A stretch of DNA of 33,197 bases from Mesaphorura yosii. Taxonomy: Eukaryota; Arthropoda; Collembola; Poduromorpha; Tullbergiidae. Shown here piece after piece: positions 30,052-33,197 of the stretch. How positions within the stretch are numbered: the stretch's first letter is position 1; the number at the start of each line of letters is the position of its first letter. Below the pieces are notes generated by a model. That model made no database searches. It was given only the letters and a program-made list of their open reading frames with translations, and was not told where the DNA came from. The DNA is taken from NCBI GenBank assembly GCA_009869945.1, contig WIXG01000604.1:1-33197 (forward strand), written 5' to 3'. The translations under genes and the position numbers were made by a program.

Positions 30052-31693
30052 ATGTCGTATTATACTTGCGTGCAATACTGGCAGGGAAAATCCGGGTTGA
30101 TTGACGAACAACGGTACCTCTCCACCGAATTCAACCAACACGTACTAGAATACCTTGAGCAAACTCTCGGATTTATATAATGTAACCAGATACAATTTAT
30201 TACCTTAGATCAATGATTCATTGCTGTGACTTCAATTTTCTCGCTTGCAGGTTCAATCTGACTCCTGCCTCGTCTTTGGAGAGACCCGTCAACGGAGTCT
30301 GGACTGGTGCTGGGAGCCTACTCATGAGTGACAGCGTGGACCTTTCAATTGACTTGAACGTGCATGTGCCCTTCCGAGCCCAATTCTTCACACTACTTCA
30401 TCCGTTGTTTACCGACAAGTGAAATCTTAACCTTTACTAATAAGTGAGTATTGTTCATTGTGGCACTGAAATCTTGTTCCTATTTTATCAGACTTGCCAT
30501 TTATGTTCGGCAACCACCTGCCAGCACTGTCCGGAACATTTTTACGCAGCCGTTCACGCCAAACCTTTGGTTTACCATCATCCTGAGCTTCATCATCTCT
30601 CTGATAGCCATCTACTGTACAAAACGAGTACAAAGGTCCTGCGATTTAAGCCTTGCACTAAATACACGACAAAATGATCTCAAAATGCTTACTGACGATT
30701 CTGTACTGTGGTTGACGTCGTTCGTGACATTGCAAGGTCTGTAAACTTTCGAACTAATTTAGTATCCACAGCATACTTAATCCAAATTTTGCAGGCTGGC
30801 ATCAACGACCACACGCTTGGAGCCTGAGAACTGTCTGCATAGTCGCTTCACTCGCTGGTCTGATACTCTACATAAGTTACTCTGCGAATTTGGTTTCATT
30901 ATTCCCAGTGCAGACAGTACCCATCAAGGACCTGGTTCAATTTGTGTCGTCAAAAGTCCCGCTGAATGCAGCTGACACGCTGGCAAATGTTATGAACGAT
31001 GTAAGCATTGCGTTACTTTTCTCAGTTGAAATTTCATTACAATGCAGTTTTTATTTTGTCTCAGGATTTGTTGCGGGTCCCGTCGAATCCAAACCTGTAC
31101 AAACGAATGCGCTTCGTGCCCCGAGTTGAAGGATACACGCTGGCTCTGGACAAGTCAAGGACCTATCCTACGGCGTATGCGACACTGTCGTCTCGTTTCT
31201 ATACTGAAACCAAGTCGGGACTCGATTTTGCAACGGATGCATTTTTATGTAAGGAAATCACTGAGATTCGAGCGCAGTGTGTTCCATACCAAATGGGCTG
31301 GGTCATTCCAAAGAATAAGACATGGTTGAGAGAAGGGTTCAATGTCAAGTAAGTTAAAGACCACATCACGATACATATGCATATTTTTCATAATCCTGGA
31401 CTATTTTTAGGATAATCGGTTTGTATACGTCTGGACTCCTTTGGAGAGAGAGAAAAGAGTACACGTCCTCGTTTCGATCCAATTGTGACCCCGCCTTCGA
31501 CGCGAATCAACAGTCGATGCCAACCAGCAGAACTTGGAAAAGCAGTGCCTTGAGCAGAGGATTAACAATGGCCGATACGTTTACGGCATTTATGGCGTTC
31601 CTAGCTGGTGCGAGTTTCTCAATTCTAGCAATGATGGTAGAAAAATGCCATGAAGGACGGCGAAGGATAGAAACACGGTCGTTTATGACCTGA
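30052..31693 (+). CDS. Ionotropic receptor (IR), partial or with a broken 5' end
   Basis: This is a ligand-gated cation channel of the iGluR-derived chemosensory IR family. Five exons agree in phase: 30251-30418, 30492-30736, 30795-31000, 31065-31348 and 31411-31693 (introns of 58-73 bp). They encode part of the S1 half of the ligand domain (GVWTGAGSLLMSDSVDLSID), TM1 (PFTPNLWFTIILSFIISLIA), the pore/TM2 region, TM3 (TVCIVASLAGLILYISYSAN), S2 (VEGYTLALDKSRTYPTAYAT) and the last TM (ADTFTAFMAFLAGASFSILA). A likely earlier exon at 30052-30179 ends LEQTLGFI then TAA, before the nearest GT, and its phase does not fit. So the 5' part is either mis-modelled or pseudogenised. The amino-terminal region is missing, as in many divergent IRs. 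AATAAA lies at 31737-31742. Confidence 0.75.
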
Positions 31694-31736
31694 AGAGGTC
31701 AATTAAGAATCGAGTGAATTTTTCGTGTAAATGCGC

Positions 31737-31742
31737 AATAAA
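31737..31742 (+). terminator. AATAAA polyadenylation signal of the ionotropic receptor
   Basis: A canonical hexamer 44 bp after the stop codon on the same strand. Confidence 0.55.
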
Positions 31743-32055
31743 AGCTTCACAAAGTTATTCAAGTTTGACTTGTGATTGACACTGATTTTGTATGCCATTC
31801 TTGTAACATAGATTTTTATTGATTCAATGTCGAAATTCAAATACAAGAATTACGAGTCTAACAGCAACGTGATAGTCTTGTCCAACACTTCCTCCCAGAA
31901 CACTTAATGGTTGAAGTAAAAATAGTTCCCAATGGTCGCCTTTTGTCCGCTGCATGCCAGCAAGTACTTGTCGAATTCTTGAGCTGAATTTAGATTTGCA
32001 GTACGTAGTTTAGTTTTTCACGAACGTCTCAGCTCACGAAGTGTGCTTCAAATAG

Positions 32056-32391
32056 CTAGTCCATAGCGTAAATGTTGATGATGTAGACGAACTCGTCACC
32101 AAAGAGTCTGCACCCGTTTGTGAGTGTCACGATGAAGAGAGCCGCCCAGAAATACATGACGATTATTATCGCTAAGAACAGGGTCAGATTGCCGAGCACG
32201 ACGTCAATCATGTCCTGGAAATTACAGATAACCGTGGAACCGTACACGAGAAGGTAGTTCAGCCAGTGCCGAAACCAATAGCGGGTCGGCGTGATGTGTT
32301 GCTGGCGATCGTCCCAATCACATGGAATCAGGCAGAAGAAACTTATAAACTTGAATGCGAAGTGCAGATGTTTGATTGAAGCTTCAGACAA
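32056..32391 (-). pseudogene. Gustatory-receptor-like fragment
   Basis: A 111-codon frame without ATG has an in-frame TGA a few codons upstream. It shows an amphipathic start (HLHFAFKFISFFCLIPCDWD), a hydrophobic segment around LNYLLVYGSTVI, and a strong TM stretch, VVLGNLTLFLAIIIVMYFWA. Layout and composition resemble the N-terminal third of arthropod gustatory receptors, which have F-x-x-x-G-L-x-P-type starts and WD turns. No downstream exons for the remaining helices are seen before 31750. It is most simply a fragment. Family assignment is tentative because these receptors are highly divergent. Confidence 0.35.
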
Positions 32392-32571
32392 CTTCTTTGC
32401 CGAACTTTGTCTTCACGAGTTAACCCTCGTGCACGCATTCCACTCGGAAGCCCACCCGCCTATGCCACACCACTATGGTATGGAAATGAAGGAGCCGAAG
32501 CTGAAAGGCTTCGATTGGTTTCAGTCGGGAATAAATGTTTGCGACTCAAAAAAATGACACATGAGAAACAT

Positions 32572-32577
32572 TTTATT
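32572..32577 (-). terminator. AATAAA polyadenylation signal of the small Cys-rich peptide gene
   Basis: A canonical hexamer on the minus strand about 110 bp downstream of the peptide's stop codon. Confidence 0.5.
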
Positions 32578-32685
32578 GGAGCAAGAGTATTGTTGGTGAA
32601 TGTCAAAAATTATCGAGGAGAAAGCAAAGATGAAATTGTGGTGTCGCGGATTGCGTTGAATTGAGTTTGCAACGGAATTTTGTCA

Positions 32686-32844
32686 CTAACCAGTTCCGCA
32701 CATGATTCGGAGACACTTCTTCATATCGTCAGCGTAATCCTTTTCGCATTCCGCAGTGCATTCCGAGAGTCGGTTGGCTGTGGACAGAACGATCATGCAC
32801 ATGACCAAGGCCAGTACAAAGAAGATGAAGAATGCACGGGTCAT
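32686..32844 (-). CDS. Small secreted cysteine-rich peptide, 52 aa
   Basis: The ATG at 32844 gives a 52-residue precursor. It has a strong signal peptide (TRAFFIFFVLALVMCMIVLS) and a mature part of about 28-30 residues with two cysteine pairs, C-x3-C and C-x4-C, separated by ten residues (CTAEC, then CLRIMC). This spacing resembles helical-hairpin peptides, a fold used by antimicrobial peptides, enzyme inhibitors and some venom peptides; which role applies here cannot be told. The mature part mixes acidic and basic residues, so it is not strongly cationic. A 5' UTR intron (32934-32857; GTAAGA donor, CGCAG acceptor) precedes the ATG. A TATA-like TTATATGA lies near 32982. No paralog is visible in the window. 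Confidence 0.6.
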   Translation of the reverse strand: MTRAFFIFFVLALVMCMIVLSTANRLSECTAECEKDYADDMKKCLRIMCGTG

Positions 32845-32989
32845 GTTTCGTTGTTTCTGCGAACACGACAAAACGAGACTTTTACGAGGGTTGCCTGTAG
32901 TAGTCATTTATGTAATTATACGCGGGATTCTTACCAATATCCCAGGCACTCGTGAATTCACAATCTTAAATCAAGCTCTCATATAATGC

Positions 32990-33197
32990 CGGTGTCACCC
33001 ATGGTCGGTTGCATTAACATACAAGCGACCGTAAAGATAAGCAAATGCCTCGAAAGCCATAGCCAAAGCCACCACCGCACCGCACCGCACCGTACCGTAT
33101 CGCGCAACCATAAACGACTCGAGACGCAAGCGAGCAAGCTGCAAGAGCTACAAAAACATTGCTAAATGTGTCTGCGGCGTGTTCGCTCTTTCTTCCC
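32990..33197. other. Right edge, with a short CCGCA repeat
   Basis: No gene is seen. A short run of CACCG units (about 33073-33098, GCACCGCACCGCACCGTACC) is a minor tandem repeat. Confidence 0.4.

Noticed and set aside
1..33197. CRISPR array, rRNA or bacterial operon
   Set aside because: No regularly spaced identical repeats, no rRNA-like blocks, and the genes are intron-containing.

Overview
The window reads as eukaryotic, animal nuclear DNA. Genes are split by short GT-AG introns (mostly 55-110 bp), carry AATAAA-type polyadenylation signals, and lie on both strands without operons. Gene content points to an arthropod: a CYP2-clan P450, a bHLH-PAS factor, a takeout/TULIP-like lipid-binding protein, an ionotropic receptor, a gustatory-receptor-like fragment, and a tandem GPCR group with decayed copies. 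Compact introns plus chemoreceptors and receptor tyrosine kinases suggest a springtail (Collembola). That placement is inference; no marker gene fixes the species.

Layout. 1-3060: two decayed PIF1-type helicase pieces (a Helitron helicase and a second PIF1-like relic), both on the minus strand. 3060-4780: mostly non-coding, with one weak CRAL-TRIO-like exon. 4784-6353 (-): intact cytochrome P450; an orphan copy of its first exon lies on the other strand at about 6835-6905. 7409-8846 (-): bHLH-PAS gene of the HIF/SIM/TRH type. 9246-12000 (+): one intact single-exon GPCR between a stop-ridden copy and a truncated copy. 12174-12747 (-): beta/gamma-crystallin-like secreted gene, probably frameshifted. 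13312-14501 (+): secreted protein of unknown family. 14640-15230: weak LITAF-like remnant. 15499-17892 (-): receptor tyrosine kinase with a c-type-lysozyme ectodomain. 19489-19855 (+): small cationic secreted peptide. 20034-21129 (-): TULIP/takeout-like protein with a predicted GPI tail. 21757-28927 (+): receptor tyrosine kinase with a CLCA-type ectodomain. About 30052-31693 (+): ionotropic receptor. 32056-32391 (-): gustatory-receptor-like fragment. 32686-32844 (-): small cysteine-rich secreted peptide.

The outstanding feature is the pair of receptor tyrosine kinases about 4 kb apart. Both join an ectodomain derived from a secreted enzyme family to one transmembrane helix and a VEGFR/PDGFR/Torso-like kinase. 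One has a c-type lysozyme fold with all eight cysteines in place but both catalytic acids replaced. The other has the CLCA metalloprotease-like, VWA and C-terminal modules, with the HExxH zinc motif and the VWA metal site lost. Both kinases share the unusual HGDLAARN catalytic loop, so they probably belong to one expanded family that acquired different dead-enzyme sensors. I know of no described receptor family with either architecture. Exon phases agree across all nine exons of the CLCA kinase (1432 aa). In the lysozyme kinase one junction is ambiguous (534 aa in the best model). The TULIP gene is divergent from the CLCA kinase across a 627-bp shared upstream region.
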